From positions 157,703,532 through 157,767,531 of the forward strand of contig CM066041.1 in NCBI GenBank assembly GCA_033557465.1: a stretch of 64,000 nucleotides of DNA. The letters run 5' to 3'. The stretch's first letter is position 1, and each line of letters starts with the position of its first letter. This document shows positions 1-10,423 of the stretch, piece by piece. Source of the DNA: Ichthyophis bannanicus. Its lineage: Eukaryota; Chordata; Amphibia; Gymnophiona; Ichthyophiidae. The notes beneath the pieces were generated by a model, which was not told the origin of the DNA, searched no databases, and saw nothing but the letters and a program-made list of their open reading frames with translations. The translations under genes were made by a program, and so were the position numbers.

Positions 1-469
1 TTCATTCCGACAATGGGATTGTAATTAAAACAATTCTTCATCAGCGGTACTTCCCAATTGTGCTATCTGCTTAAAATAATCCTCTGATGTTTGTGATAGA
101 AGTTCGTTGTACTTAATGTATATTGATGCTATTAATCAATAACGTAAATACTATCCATTGTCCTCAAAACAGTGGTCTCAACAAGACTGTATTCTCAACT
201 TCTATTCTCTTCTGAGTTATCTTGCAATTAATATTCACGCAGCTCCAATAACTGTTGTTTGTCGGCTTCGTTTAGAAGCTTTAGCTTGTACTTCCATTGT
301 TTAGCCACATTGCTGAAAATTTATAAGCTATAGCTCATACTCCCAACGCATTCTCATGGCACCGTAGCGTTTCACGAATAGTTGTTTCTTCAGGGGAATG
401 CCTTAATAAAAGAAATATAAAAGCATTTACCTTTAAATTGAAGTGTGAATCAGTTATGATGCTTTCGAA
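1..469. other. Left-flank intronic sequence, mostly unassigned
   Basis: AT-rich sequence with no convincing coding frame and no recognisable exon. It should be intron of DUS1L upstream of the exon at 3870, because the preceding exon (end of the catalytic barrel and helical domain) is not found here. The only structured piece I see is a degenerate hammerhead-like motif on the minus strand (listed separately). The left edge of DIRS element A is blurred and lies between about 440 and 485. Confidence 0.5.
355..402 (-). other. Degenerate hammerhead-ribozyme-like motif
   Basis: On the minus strand the segment reads CCC, then the core CTGAAGA, a 13-nt block, then GAAACGCTAC. This is the same order as the two motifs in the palindromic element at 62043-62558. 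The stem III nucleotides look damaged (ACGCTA where the better copies have ACGCGTA) and stem I pairs only partly, so activity is doubtful. It may be a relic of a related Penelope-like or retrozyme-like repeat. Confidence 0.35.
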
Positions 470-1656
470 TGCATAGAGAAAATACTCACGGCTTTTTGCT
501 CCCGTCCCAGAACTTAGAATTCATAGGAGCAAGACTAGACACTCTTCAAGCGAAGGCTTTTCTGCCTATGGACAGAGCCCACAGGCTGATGGATCTGGCC
601 AGGCAGTTTCGCAGCAATTCCCTGGTCTCTGCCAGGCAATTCCTGAGACTACTCGGCCATATGGCTTCCACGGTTCATGTCACCCCCAATGCCTGCCTGC
701 ACATGCGGCCTGCTCAGTGGAGCCTTCGCACTCAGTGGCATCAGGCCACGGGGAGCCTAGCGGACTCAGTAAAAATATCAGACCTGCTAGTCTCCTCTCT
801 GCAATGGTGGCTTCATCTTCCGAATCTGGTTCTCGGAGTGGTTTTTCAATCCCCTCCGCATTCTCAAGTGCTGACGACAGATGCTTCTCTTCTCGGTTGG
901 GGAGCACATTGCCAAGGGACATGTACTCAGGGTCTCTGGACCCCTTGGGAGGCTGCTCAACAGATAAACATCCTGGAGCTATGGGCGATACGCCTAGCTC
1001 TGAGAGCCTTCTCCCACCTCGCCTCTCACCAGTCTGTACTGGTCCAGACGGACAATCAAGTTGCCATGTTCTACATGAACAAACAAGGAGGCACAGGCTC
1101 CTTCCTTCTGTGTCAGGAGGCACAACGACTGTGCTCTTGGGCTGTCAATCACGGAATCCTCCTCAAGGCTGTCTACCTCCCAGGTCAAGAAAATTACCTG
1201 GCGGACAGACTGAGCAGGATCCTGCAACCACACGAATGGAGGTTGAACCCGTTGGTGGTTCAGCAGGTCTTTCTCAGGTGGGGCCTCCCCACCATGAATC
1301 TTTTCGCCAGTCCTCTGAACCGGCAACTCCCGAGATTTTGCTCCAGACAACCGCATCCTCTCAGAGTAGCAGCGGATGCGTTTCTGATCTCGTGGTCCAC
1401 AGGCCTACTGTATGCGTTTCCTCCCACGCCACTAGTGTCCAGAATGCTGTTCAAAGTCCTCAAGGACGGGGCTTCATTGATCCTGATAGCCCCCAGGTGG
1501 CCGAGGCAACCGTGGTTCCCGCTTCTGCTGCAGCTAGCGGTGGACACCCCTCTTCCTCTGGGGTTTCAACACGATCTCCTGTCTCAGGATCAGGGGACTC
1601 TCTTGCACCCCAACCTCCAGTCCCTTCATCTGATGGCCTGGCTGCTGAAAGGGTAG
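469..1656 (+). pseudogene. DIRS A: RT C-terminus and RNase H, partial
   Basis: Open frame of about 395 residues starting in the last part of the RT domain (NLEFIGARLD, then the LLGHMAST block) and continuing through RNase H. The RNase H acidic residues are all visible: LTTDASLLGWGAH, NILELWAI, VQTDNQVAMFY and NYLADRLSR give the D-E-D-D set. The frame ends with HLMAWLLKG and a stop, as in the other copies here. The polymerase palm, including the catalytic YxDD box, is missing, so it cannot make an active reverse transcriptase. The downstream tyrosine-recombinase frame overlaps its end, which is typical of DIRS elements. Confidence 0.85.
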
Positions 1657-2681
1657 TCCTGGCTCCCCTGCTACTGCCTCGAGAGGTGGAAGATGTGGTC
1701 TTGGCCTCTAGGCGACAATCCACCAGGAAATCCTACGCTCTTAAGTGGCGTAGGTTCTCCGCATGGTGTGCTCAGCACAGCGAGAATCCCTTCTCGTGCT
1801 TGGTAGCAGTAGTATTGCAATATTTGCTTTACCTCTCCAATCTGGGCCTTAAGTCTAACTCTGTCAGAGTTCACCTTAGTGCTCTCTCAGCGCACCACTC
1901 GCCGGTGTCGGTAGGCCTCTTTCCAACCACCCTTTAGTGGCTCGTTTTCTCAGAGGCCTCCTTCTGCTTAAGCCTCCTTTGCGTCCACCGGCCCCTGAGT
2001 GGGATCTGAATGTGGTCTTACAGCGGATTACTTTGAACCTATGGCTACCTGCCCTCTCCGTTTTCTCTCCTGGAAAACCTTATTTCTGGTAGCTCTTACC
2101 TCTGCTAGGCGAGTGAGTGAACTTCAGGCACTAGTGTCTGATCCTCCTTACACTAGGTTCTACAGGAATAGGGTAGTCTTACGGACTCACTCTAAGTTTC
2201 TTCCTAAGGTTGTCTCCCCTTTTCACCTCAATCAGGAGGTGGTTCTTCTGACCTTCTTTCCCAGGCCGCATGCCAGCCGGGCTGAGATGGTCCTGCATAC
2301 CCTGGACTGTAGGAGGGCATTGTCCTTCTACCTTGACCGTACGTGGGAGCACCGGAGGGCTGTTCAGCTCTTCGTTTCTTTTGACCCCAATAAGTTGGGT
2401 TACCTGTCTCCAAGCGTACTTTGTCCATATGGGTCGCTGACTGTATCGCCTGGGCTTATGGGGCAGCCGGCCTCTCGTTGGAGGGTCGAGTCACGGCTCA
2501 TCGTGTCAGGGCGAAGGCTACGTCAGTGACTCATCTCCGCTCTGTTCTGTTGGCAGACATCTTCCGGGCCGCTACTTGGTCTTCAAGCCAGACTTTTGCG
2601 GCCCATTACTGTCTTGAGAGGGAGTCCCGCAGGGACAGTGCTTTCGGACAGGCAGTACTCCATAATCTCTTTGGGGTTTAG
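1640..2681 (+). pseudogene. DIRS A: tyrosine recombinase, frameshifted
   Basis: Tyrosine recombinase split over several frames. The N-terminal SAM-like domain (VVLASRRQSTRKSYALKWRR) is read to about 1937. The catalytic domain resumes from about 2040 (FLSWKTLFLVALTSARRVSE) to about 2410, then shifts again to finish at 2681. Catalytic residues can be seen: the Arg of ARRVSEL, the H-x-x-R of TAHRVRAK, and the Tyr of AATWSSSQTFAAHYC. In an intact element the enzyme integrates a circular DNA intermediate. At least two frameshifts, near 1930 and 2410, make this copy a pseudogene. Confidence 0.82.
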
Positions 2682-2859
2682 GCAACTCCTACCCTCCGGC
2701 CCTGGTGTTGGTCTACCGGTTGGGGGCGTTCTCAGAGAAGATTCCTTCCTTACGTGCTGACGAGCTACAGGGAGCTCATTTTTTCCACTTGAGGTCTCCG
2801 GTAGCCTTAAGCTGGGGAGTCCCATATGTGAGGACTGACTTCCTGCTTGGTCCTGGAGA

Positions 2860-2926
2860 AAGAGTAGTTACTCACCTGTAACAGGTGTTCACCAGGAGCA
2901 GCAGGAATCAGTCCTCACAACCCTCC
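2860..2926. repeat. DIRS A internal complementary region
   Basis: The stretch with TTACTCACCTGTAACAGGTG is the reverse complement of the right end of the element (about 3112-3171). In DIRS elements this internal region copies the outer ends and is thought to template completion of the circular intermediate. Confidence 0.75.
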
Positions 2927-2989
2927 CTCCTCCCCTTGGAGTTGCAGTCATATGATTTGTTTTTGCTAATTTTTTGCTGTCTTTTAGCT

Positions 2990-3171
2990 ATGTCATCAGA
3001 CTGAGCAAGATGGCACCCTTGGGCGGGAAGGGGACCGCGCATGCGCGCTGCAATTCCCAAAGGCTTTCTTTGAAAGCTGCTCTGAAATGCTCGGCGCCGA
3101 CGTCACCCATATGTGAGGACTGATTCCTGCTGCTCCTGGAGAACACCTGTTACAGGTGAGTAACTACTCTT
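2990..3171 (+). repeat. DIRS A right inverted terminal repeat
   Basis: Terminal sequence ending in CAGGTGAGTAACTACTCTT. Its reverse complement matches the left end of element C2 (35790-35960), including the CATATGGGTGACGTC-type block and the AAGGGTGCCATCTTGCTCAG block. It contains a consensus splice-donor-like CAG|GTGAGT with the GT at 3156-3157. Confidence 0.78.
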
Positions 3172-3212
3172 CGCTGTTCTAAGGTATGTTGTATAATAGG
3201 AAGGTTTTGTGC

Positions 3213-3485
3213 ACATGTGCATGTAATTTTAATGTCTAAAACAAGTTTGCCCAAGTTCACTTTTCAGGGGCTGCAAATGGACCAGATTTTCATGATATCC
3301 CTAATGAATATGTATGAGAGAGATGTGCATTCAGTGGAGATCGATTTTGCATGTTTACTAGCTCCACTAAAATCAAAATTTTCTCATGCATATTCATTAG
3401 GGATATCCTGAAAATCTGGCCTGTTGCAGCCCTAGAGAAGTGAACCTGGGCAAGCCTGGTATAAAATAATGCACGTACATTTGAT
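3213..3485. repeat. Palindromic MITE-like repeat
   Basis: Two long inverted arms, about 3243-3319 and 3382-3459, fold onto each other; both carry the CCCTAATGAATATG / CATATTCATTAGGG block. The similarity continues outward to about 3213 and 3485. A short AT-rich spacer separates the arms. No protein is encoded. The shape is that of a small non-autonomous DNA transposon or foldback repeat; I cannot assign the family. Confidence 0.6.
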
Positions 3486-3869
3486 ACTATAAAAGTGCAT
3501 GTGGTGTTGCAATCTTTGCCCTAAACCCACCCTGAGAAAACCTCTGCTGAGTGCTGGTAAAAACTATGCTCGTGCTTTTGGTGCATGCAGAATGGGCAGT
3601 ATTCAAGGACTTCATTTCCATGTGTAAAATACTGCCCTGAAATGAGCAGCTCATCTGCATGCAAGAGGTATTTGATTTTGAGTTGTTTAGTTTGTTTTGG
3701 GGCAGTGTGACAGATTCTGCCTCCTAGGCATGAGATGGTATGAGACATAGTGACTCCTACTTTTCACTGTCCGACAGTGAGGGGAGCAATAACTCCCATG
3801 TGATATATTCCTGTAGACTGTGTGTCGCATGATGTAAAAGGCAGTAACTTTCTGTTTTATGCTTTTCAG
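3486..3869. other. DUS1L intron, no feature seen
   Basis: Ordinary intronic sequence leading to the acceptor at 3868-3869. The short minus-strand frame within it has no recognisable relative. Confidence 0.6.
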
Positions 3870-3966
3870 GCTGCAGGTTTACCAAGAGCTGAGAGAAGAA
3901 CTGGCAAAAGTGAAGACTTTGCAGGGTATCTTGGAAGTTAACAGACAGTTGAAATGCCGATGCCAG
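3870..3966 (+). CDS. DUS1L: DUS1L exon (helical region after the catalytic barrel)
   Basis: This 97-bp exon has a pyrimidine-rich tract and AG at 3868-3869 and a GT donor at 3967-3968. One base completes a codon from the previous exon, then 32 codons follow, ending in phase 0. They read [16 protein letters not shown], then a charged helix ending LKCRCQ. From memory of the family this closely matches vertebrate DUS1L ([16 protein letters not shown]). DUS1L is an FMN-dependent enzyme that reduces uridine to dihydrouridine at positions 16/17 of the tRNA D-loop. This stretch lies just after the TIM barrel, in the helical tRNA-binding part. The next exon joins in frame. The preceding exon is outside the window, since its coding sequence is not found upstream. 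Confidence 0.9.
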
Positions 3967-4216
3967 GTACTAATGGAAGTCTAATTGCTGTAATAAGTGC
4001 CCAGGGGAGTTTTGCCAGCGATGGGTGCAAGGCTCATCCCTTAATGTAAGCCACTAGCATATATCAATGGAGGCGCAGAGCAGGAGTCTCTGTTTCTAAT
4101 CTGGACTCAGGCTTTCCTCCTTTCTCTGCCCTACAGATTGGCCTTGAGGGCCAGACCTACCTTATTTTATTTTACAGTGCTTGAAGGATCTCATTGATTG
4201 TCTTTAAAACATGCAG
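3967..4216. other. DUS1L short intron
   Basis: A 250-bp intron between two coding exons, GT at 3967 and AG at 4215-4216. No repeat seen; this is the only complete small intron in the window. Confidence 0.8.
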
Positions 4217-4305
4217 GAAGAAATGGCCAATCAGAGGGAAGGTGATAAACCAAATGGAGGATTACAGTTCTTTCACTGGATCTGTCAGCCCTATGTGAGG
4301 CCAGG
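4217..4305 (+). CDS. DUS1L: DUS1L exon (WICQPY region)
   Basis: This 89-bp exon begins in phase 0 directly after CGATGCCAG of the previous exon and ends in phase 2 at GG|GTAAGT. It codes for [15 protein letters not shown], then [14 protein letters not shown]. The FHWICQPY-(I/V)-RPGPRE block is a recognisable signature of DUS1L. The acceptor AG is at 4215-4216. The two leftover bases plus the first base of the exon at 61432 form a Gly codon, giving the RPGPRE junction expected for the family. The exon is followed by the giant retroelement-filled intron. Confidence 0.9.
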
Positions 4306-4641
4306 GTAAGTGATAAAGTGGAGAAACAAGTTTTTTAGTATCTTCTATGTGAGGAAGGGAGTGCTGCTCTTCCATGGGATTTGCATTATCTAATATCCAC
4401 ATATGCCACTCTTCTTAGTGCTGGGAGACCTCCTCAGGCATAGCCCCACACTTATGCAGGTACATCCAATAGATTCTCTAGCTACAGCTGTCATTGTCAA
4501 ATGTTCAGGCTTGACTGCCTATCCAAGTCAAATTTATTGTCTTCCCCTTTTGGTCTCTGACATTTTAAGTAGATGAGTATCAATTAATATAACACTTAGG
4601 TCCTTCTCCCATGTCTTTTATTTATTTAAAATATTTAATCT
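4306..4641. other. DUS1L intron, start of the 57-kb intron
   Basis: Native-looking intron sequence from the donor at 4306 up to the left end of DIRS element B. Apart from an AT-rich stretch near 4615-4640 I see nothing in it. Confidence 0.6.
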
Positions 4642-4800
4642 CCAGGAACAAGCAGGAATGAGTCTTCACATATGGGTATGTCGGTACCGACGGAGTCTGC
4701 GCGGGAACGCTTCCCAGCGTCCAATCAAGAGCTTTTGGAAGCATCCCAGCACGCCTGCGCGCTGCCTTCCCGCCTTTCCCAACTACCTCTCCTCAGTTTT
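4642..4800 (+). repeat. DIRS B left inverted terminal repeat
   Basis: Inverted match to 11920-12080, including the GTCTTCACATAT block and the block around CATCCAAT/CGTCCAATC. The copies have diverged by roughly one base in five by eye, so the insertion is old. Confidence 0.72.
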
Positions 4801-5019
4801 CGTTTTTCCGCGGAGCCGGCAGGACGTCCTCCTGTCACCGCAGAAAATTCTTGTTTTTATTTTTAGCTTTCTTGTGGTCGCAGCTGTCTTCCCGACGCCA
4901 CCGGTACCACCGGTGTTTTCTTTTCTTTTCTTGAAAAATTTTTTCCTTTTCCACGGGATAATTTTTCTTCATATTGTCCCACGGTCTCTTAGGCCTTTTA
5001 GGCCTCTTCTTTTTCCTTC

Positions 5020-7285
5020 ATGGAACCGCCAGACATTTTCTCCAAGAAATGTTCACACTGTGGCGGTACAACTTTATTTCTAGACCCCCAAAATCGGTGT
5101 CTAACCTGCTTGAGAAGAAGTTTTCAACATCGAGGTTCCCTTGATACACGGTTGCCCTCTAACTTCGGGGCACCGTCCCCTTCTTCTTCCACGCAGGATC
5201 AGGTAACCCTCAAACAGTCTGTTAAGACTTAGCCAGTCCTCGAGTGGTAGGTCTCATGCACAGCATGTAGACGGCTCCGGCCTTGCCCTCGAGGGCCCAC
5301 TGGCTTCAGAACCCCGGCGGGAGTCTTCGGTCTCCAAAGCATATAAGGGGTTTCAAGTTGTTCCTGAGGTTCACCCCTCACAGAACATACCTCAGCCATG
5401 TCCGGTGGTGGCATCCGCTTCGAGCGGTACCGATACCCCGGTACCGGCACTAGTGTTGGATGAAACACTCCTCACCAGGGATCGTCATCTGGCGTCCTCG
5501 GTACCTTCGGGACCGGTGGATACAATCCAGACTGACTTTCCATTATCGGTACCAGCACCGATACTACCTCCGACGTCGGTACCCTCCAGACGTGCATCGA
5601 TAGCCTCGCTTCCTTTGATGCCGAGTCTGGAATCGATCTCTAGTCTGGAGGACTGGGTACCGACTCGCCTTGGTACCGGATCTCGGCGATACCAAAGGCT
5701 CGGTTCCGATGATTCGGATCCACAACTTTTGGTTCCTTTCAGGCCGATTGAGTTGGCACTGTTTGACCTTTCTTCACCGGTGTCAAACACGGTATCGACA
5801 TCGGTACTGATGACCTCATTACCTTTACGGTCGATGCCTTCCATGCTTCGCTTATCAGGCTCTTTGCCCTCGATGCCGAGTTTGGAATCGATCTCTAGTC
5901 TAGAAGACTCAGTACCACTATTCTTTGGTACTGACATCGATCGATACCGGTGCTTCGGTACTGAGGATACTGCCCGGTTGGGTTCAGTCACCTCGGTGCC
6001 GATTGAACTTTCACCGATGACCACTTCGATGTCTTTGTCGGGCTCGACTCTGACATCGGTACCGGTATTGACATCGGTACCGGTATCCACAGTAGCATCG
6101 TGGCAAACTTCTACCATGCTTTTCTCAACAGGATCAATCCATTTTAGACCAGCCTTGGAGTCGATACCTGGCATGGACACTGTGGTAAGGACGGCTGCTG
6201 CTCATGATACCCAGTACCGGCAACCATCCCTTCAACATTCCACACTTCACTGTGCAGGATCTTCTATTCCTATATATTTGGATACCTCTGTGGATGTTCA
6301 GGCTAGTTCTTTAAATCTACCCTATCCAAGAGAGATTCCTGTTAGGGATCCCTCTTTTCAGAATTTCCTCCTGGATATAGCGAGATTTCTTGCCATCCCT
6401 ATCCCAGGACATGATCTTGCACAAGACTCTCTTTCTACTAAAGAAAAGGGGAAGATATTGCTCCCTTTGCATCATTCCTTGCAGGATCTCCTCCTAGGAA
6501 TGTGGGAAACACCTTTCAGAGTACCCCCACCTCCCAGGTCAACTGATCTCTTATATCAGGTGCCCCCAACTCCAGGGTTTCAAAAGACTCAACTTCCTCA
6601 TCATTCCATAGTAGTGGAATCAGCAATGAGGCGGATAAAGAGTAAGAAAAGGCACTCTTCCTATCCGCCAGGTCGTGAGTCTAAAACACTAGATGACTTT
6701 GGACGTCAAACCTTCCAGACATCTATGCTTTCTGCAAGAATTCTCTCATATATATTCTATATGAGTCTTTCTCTTGAGGAGGTCACAAAGCGATTACATC
6801 TTTTGTCTCCTTTCCTTTCAGATTCCAGGAGTGCAGAATATTCCTCACTGCTTAAGCATATCCAGAATATCTCTTGGTTTCTTTCTCGTGCTTCCCTAGA
6901 CTCTTTTGAGTCTGTTAGCAGGACTTCTGCTATAGCTATAGGGGCACGACGTAGAGCCTGGCTCCAAGCTTCAGACTTGGACAAATGGGTACAACAAAGG
7001 CTGGGACATACTCCTTGCACTGGAGACAATCTTTTCAACAAGGAGTCTTTACGTCAGGTTACTCAGTTGTCCACTGATTTACCTATTTCTAAGGGTTCTT
7101 CTACCCCTTCCTCTGTTTCAGCACGTAAGAAGTGTCCTACCACTCTTTCTCCCCACAGGAGAAGACGTTTTTATTCATCACTTGCCCATCATACAGATGT
7201 TCCCCAACAGGGAAAGCATCGTCCTGGTCTAAAGCATCCAACCTCTCACCAGGCTCAGCAAACCCAGCACCTGCAGGGTTTCTGA
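5020..7285 (+). pseudogene. DIRS B gag-like ORF1, one frame break
   Basis: The first part (5020-5232) carries a zinc-binding module CSHC...CLTC, as in the gags of C2 and D. A frame break follows before 5405. From there 626 codons are open to 7285. Residues roughly 30-260 of this second part are low-complexity and built from repeated blocks (MPSLESISSLED occurs twice) coded by many GGTACC/TCGGTACC units. The C-terminal part matches other DIRS gags here: QLPHHSIVVESAMRRIKS, then the ARRRAWLQASDLDKWVQ and TPCTGDNLF blocks shared with D. It is taken to be the structural protein. The start at 5020 fits the family because the zinc module follows at once. Confidence 0.72.
5400..6240 (+). repeat. GGTACC-rich cryptic repeat in gag
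   Basis: The hexamer GGTACC, usually within TCGGTACCG or GGTACCGATACC, recurs many times over about 800 bp, coding for Ser/Val/Pro/Gly/Thr-rich peptide. The near-palindromic unit also keeps a 231-codon antisense frame open at 5485-6180, which I take to be a by-product. Confidence 0.65.
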
Positions 7286-9264
7286 TCATTCATCATCAGA
7301 TGCTTGTGACTCTTTGGGTTAGAATCTGTAATTGCTTTTTCTCAGTAGCGGCAAGTCCACTACCTTTTCTAACCCCTACACATGGATCTCTTTCCAAAAG
7401 ATATCCATTTTTTCTATATTTCTATGAGCTGTCAGGTTATTCATGCCTATAAGTCACAGGTATCTCCTCTTTTTCCTTGCTAGGGAAAGAGGTCTAACTA
7501 CTATCAGATGATAGTTCCTGTGCCAGCATGTATTTTTCCTTTCTATGGACTTACTACTTTGTAAGTCTTCTTCTGCTCCATTCCCTTCACCCTCTTACCA
7601 AGTTTTTTTTTTCCTCTGTAAGAGCGGAATTACCTACTGGGAGGCTTTCTCTTCAGCCTCTCTAGTTCTCACTTTACAGTGTGGAGTTTTCCTCTTTGAG
7701 TTACCTCCTCTGTTTCAATCTTGCATTGGGGCGGCTTTTCAGACGTCCAGAGTTCCTACTCCTGCTCTGTCTCTTCTTTCTGTTTTTGAACAATAAGATT
7801 CTTCTGTTGTCTTGCTAACAGCTGCCCATGCAGGAGCTTTAATGTTTGGACCACTGGTTCTTATCCACAAACAACCAGATTGTCCTCCACTAACATCCTG
7901 TCTAGTCTTAGTAGTGGCTCCAAGTCAGTACTTCATCTCTCTTGGAGATCATATCACTACCAGCTTTCTAGATTGTCTTCTATTCTGCCATCTTCATTTC
8001 CTGAGTTTGGCAGCATAGTTGACAGAGCTACTGGCTCTCTAACAGCCAGTTCTATCCCCTCATTCTCCTGCATCATGCTCTCTGCAATCTACAGAGAAGC
8101 TTTCCACTATGGGCCCTTGCTAGAAAGCATGGTTTTTTTTTCTCCAACAGCTATCCTAGCTGGTTAGAAAAGGCTTTTCAGTCATGTCTGCCATGACTAG
8201 GAGGTTTCCCCTTCTTTTCTATCTCCTTTTTTGATATAAAGGACATAGGCCTTCTCTACGTGAAGACTCAAGGAGTTGCCATTTCCCTGCTTTGGTCCAT
8301 AGTATTCCCAATCGGGGATATGCTCGTCCTCATGGTAAGAACGCATGATACCTTTGCCCTTACGCAGGTCAACATGGTATCTCCTCTTTAGGCGTATTCT
8401 GTCCACTTACCATGCCAGAGTCCTGGAAGACTCGGGACTTGCTGGCTGCACTTTGACATTGTCCTTAGTTTTTTCACGTTAAAGTCCTGGTTATTTTGCA
8501 CTAACTAGCATTCTTGCAGATCAGGAGGAATAGATTCTCTATATGTCTTCTCAAGTAGGTTCCACCTTCTTGTTATTAGATGAATCTTTCCTCTCCACAT
8601 AGCCTATGTGATCACTGTACTGTAGGCATATCTGTCTGTTAACTGCAGACACCCATATGTAAGCCTACATATCCATATTTATTTTTTGTGTGTATTTTAT
8701 GCCCTGCCATATCTCACTATAGATATATTCTTATATGTCTGTCTATCTATTTATATATATATATCTATATATATGTATGTATTTGTTGAGATATTTTCTT
8801 ATAGATAGATATGTATCCACATACTTGTCTATCTCCCTGTCTCTTCTCATATACCAATATGAGTCTGACAGAGGGGTTTTTACCCATACCTATGCTACCT
8901 AGCAGGTTTGGGGTTCTACACACACAACCACTCCTGTGGTACTCAGAAATTTTTATACCATAACCAAACGGTTTAGGTACCTCTGCAGCTCTCCATGCCC
9001 AATATCTCTCCTAGCTTACCCCAGTTAGGAGAGACATTGTGGATCTTCCGTTAATCACAGGCTTTAACGCCTCAGGCATTTGTCTTCTCTTTTGGGATAC
9101 AAGGAGTTCCCACACCTTTCTCCCCACCAGGACTATGCCTGTTTGTCCAAATCAGTTAGCCTTTCTCTTTTTGCTCCTAAGAGTGTTTCACTCTGCCTCC
9201 AAAAGAGCTCGGTTTTTCGTCATAAAGCCTCCCGCTGAAGGCACATTGTTTTTGGACTACCCCA
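7286..9264. other. Unassigned pyrimidine-rich region inside DIRS B
   Basis: About 2 kb between the gag stop and the foreign DIRS-like fragment, where RT would be expected. I find none of the RT blocks (LDL..AY, LPFGL, YxDD) in any frame. The + strand is rich in C and T, and short frames occur without recognisable domains. It may be a decayed RT region or an unrelated insertion. A TA/TATC microsatellite lies at about 8690-8830. Confidence 0.4.
8690..8830. repeat. TA/TATC-rich microsatellite
   Basis: Degenerate run of ATAT, TATC and GTAT units with a core of alternating TA near 8750-8780. Confidence 0.7.
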
Positions 9265-10400
9265 GTTTCCTTATCGCTTCTCCGGGCCAGTCCAGGGAAT
9301 GTTAGGGTTGTCAATCCCCTTTAGCAGCTGAGGACTGAAGACTTCAAGTTTTCTTGAGAGGTGAAGCCACTCCCCCTGAGGTCAACCAGCCAGTCTTTCA
9401 GTCCTCAGCAGCTGAAGAGGATCGATTCTGTCTCTCTCCCTTATGAGAAAACTAGTTCTTGTTTTTATTTTCTTTCTTGGAGTACAAGTTGGCTCTAGCA
9501 GAGCTGATTTTATTCTATAGTCCTGAGAACCCCTTTTCGTTCCCTGTATGGTTAATGGGACGTTAGAGACGTCGAGTGATTGGTGCTGATTAACGGTGTA
9601 AGGTAGAGCCTACCTTTTTATCCGCCTCCGTCTCTCTTTGCGCAGATTGAACCTGGGAGCCCCAGTAGTTCCTCTGCTTCAGTGAGCGCCGCACTTGTGC
9701 ACGTCCCGCTAGCAGCGGGACGCAGTCTCGGCCCTGCTGCGTTCTCCTGCCCGGTCAGGTGAGTCTGTACGGGGGAGTGTGTGGTAGCTGTACGGTGGCG
9801 TTTTTTTCTAGCATCGGGCTGTGAGCGGACGGCTGTCTGACTTCTCTGCTCGGTAGCGTGGCGAGCAGGCGTTTTTTCCCCCGAAAGAGGGTCAGTAGGG
9901 TGAGCAAGTTCCATGGCTGAGAAGCTTGCGTCGGAGGCAGAGAGGCCGTCTTTACCCGCGAAAAAGGCGGGAAAGGCAGCCATTTTATGCGCGCCGGCCA
10001 TTTCGCCCGCGGATCAGCACCAGCCTGGAAAAAGAAAGGCTAAGTCCAGTAAGGACGTTTCTAAGCGTGTTAAGCCTCCGCAGCCCCTGTCTGAAGCTCA
10101 GGAAGGGCTTGTGACATTTTTTTCTCCAGAATTTATTCTGGCTGTGCACAAGGCGTTTTTGCTGAAATCCTCTCAGCCTACTCCTGTGGTGCCGCTTCTA
10201 GACTCCGTCCCAGTACCGCTGGTTCTTCCGGTGCAAGAGGACACTGGAGAGGGTCCTTCTCTGCCGAAAGAGCTCATACAGGACCCATTGGATCCTTTTG
10301 CTTCTAGGATCTCTGAACCCCTGGGTCAGGGGGATACAGAGCTTCTTTCGGAGGCAGGCTTGGACCTAGGTCCAGAGGAGCTGGAAGACTAGCGCATCAT
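9265..10400 (+). mobile_element. 5' fragment of another DIRS-like family (C')
   Basis: The segment starts with a block CGCTTCTCCGGGCCAGTCCA that recurs at 19187-19261 in a different context, so this looks like an element end. Just inside it, 9327-9420 contains an inverted pair (AGCTGAGGACTGAAGA / CTTTCAGTCCTCAGC). A leader-like stretch and a gag-like frame follow. It ends near 10400, where RT C-terminal sequence of element B resumes. Either C' inserted in B and lost its 3' part, or the two recombined. Confidence 0.5.
9913..10392 (+). pseudogene. Gag-like N-terminal ORF of C', partial
   Basis: A 159-codon frame beginning MAEKLASEAERPSLPAKK with a basic N-terminal part (GKRKAKSSKDVSKRVK) and a block FFSPEFILAVHKAFLL, followed by acidic and Pro-rich sequence. 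I do not recognise a defined domain. Its position after an element-end-like sequence and its composition suggest a DIRS/Ngaro-type ORF1. It ends at a TAG at 10390-10392, close to the junction with element B, so it is probably truncated. Confidence 0.45.
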
Positions 10401-10423
10401 GAACCTCTTAGCCTCGGATGCAC

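Larger units (their letters stand above)
470..3171 (+). mobile_element. DIRS retrotransposon A, 5'-truncated
   Basis: Remnant of a DIRS-type tyrosine-recombinase retrotransposon. Gag and most of the RT domain are missing. It keeps the end of RT, RNase H, the tyrosine recombinase, an internal complementary region and the right terminal repeat. The right end is defined by comparison with the internal complementary region at 2860-2926, which is the reverse complement of about 3112-3171. Its right end also matches, inverted, the left end of element C2 at 35776, so A and C2 belong to one family. It lies in the DUS1L intron upstream of the exon at 3870, in the same orientation as the gene. Confidence 0.85.

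Noticed and set aside
680..1723. Several minus-strand frames over DIRS A
   Set aside because: They are shadows of the RT/RNase H and recombinase frames; none has a recognisable domain.
3213..3411. 64-codon + strand frame as a small gene
   Set aside because: It lies within the palindromic MITE-like repeat and has no conserved features.
5485..6180. 231-codon minus-strand frame opposite the B gag
   Set aside because: It mirrors the GGTACC-based repeat and has no domain; the sense frame carries the conserved gag blocks.
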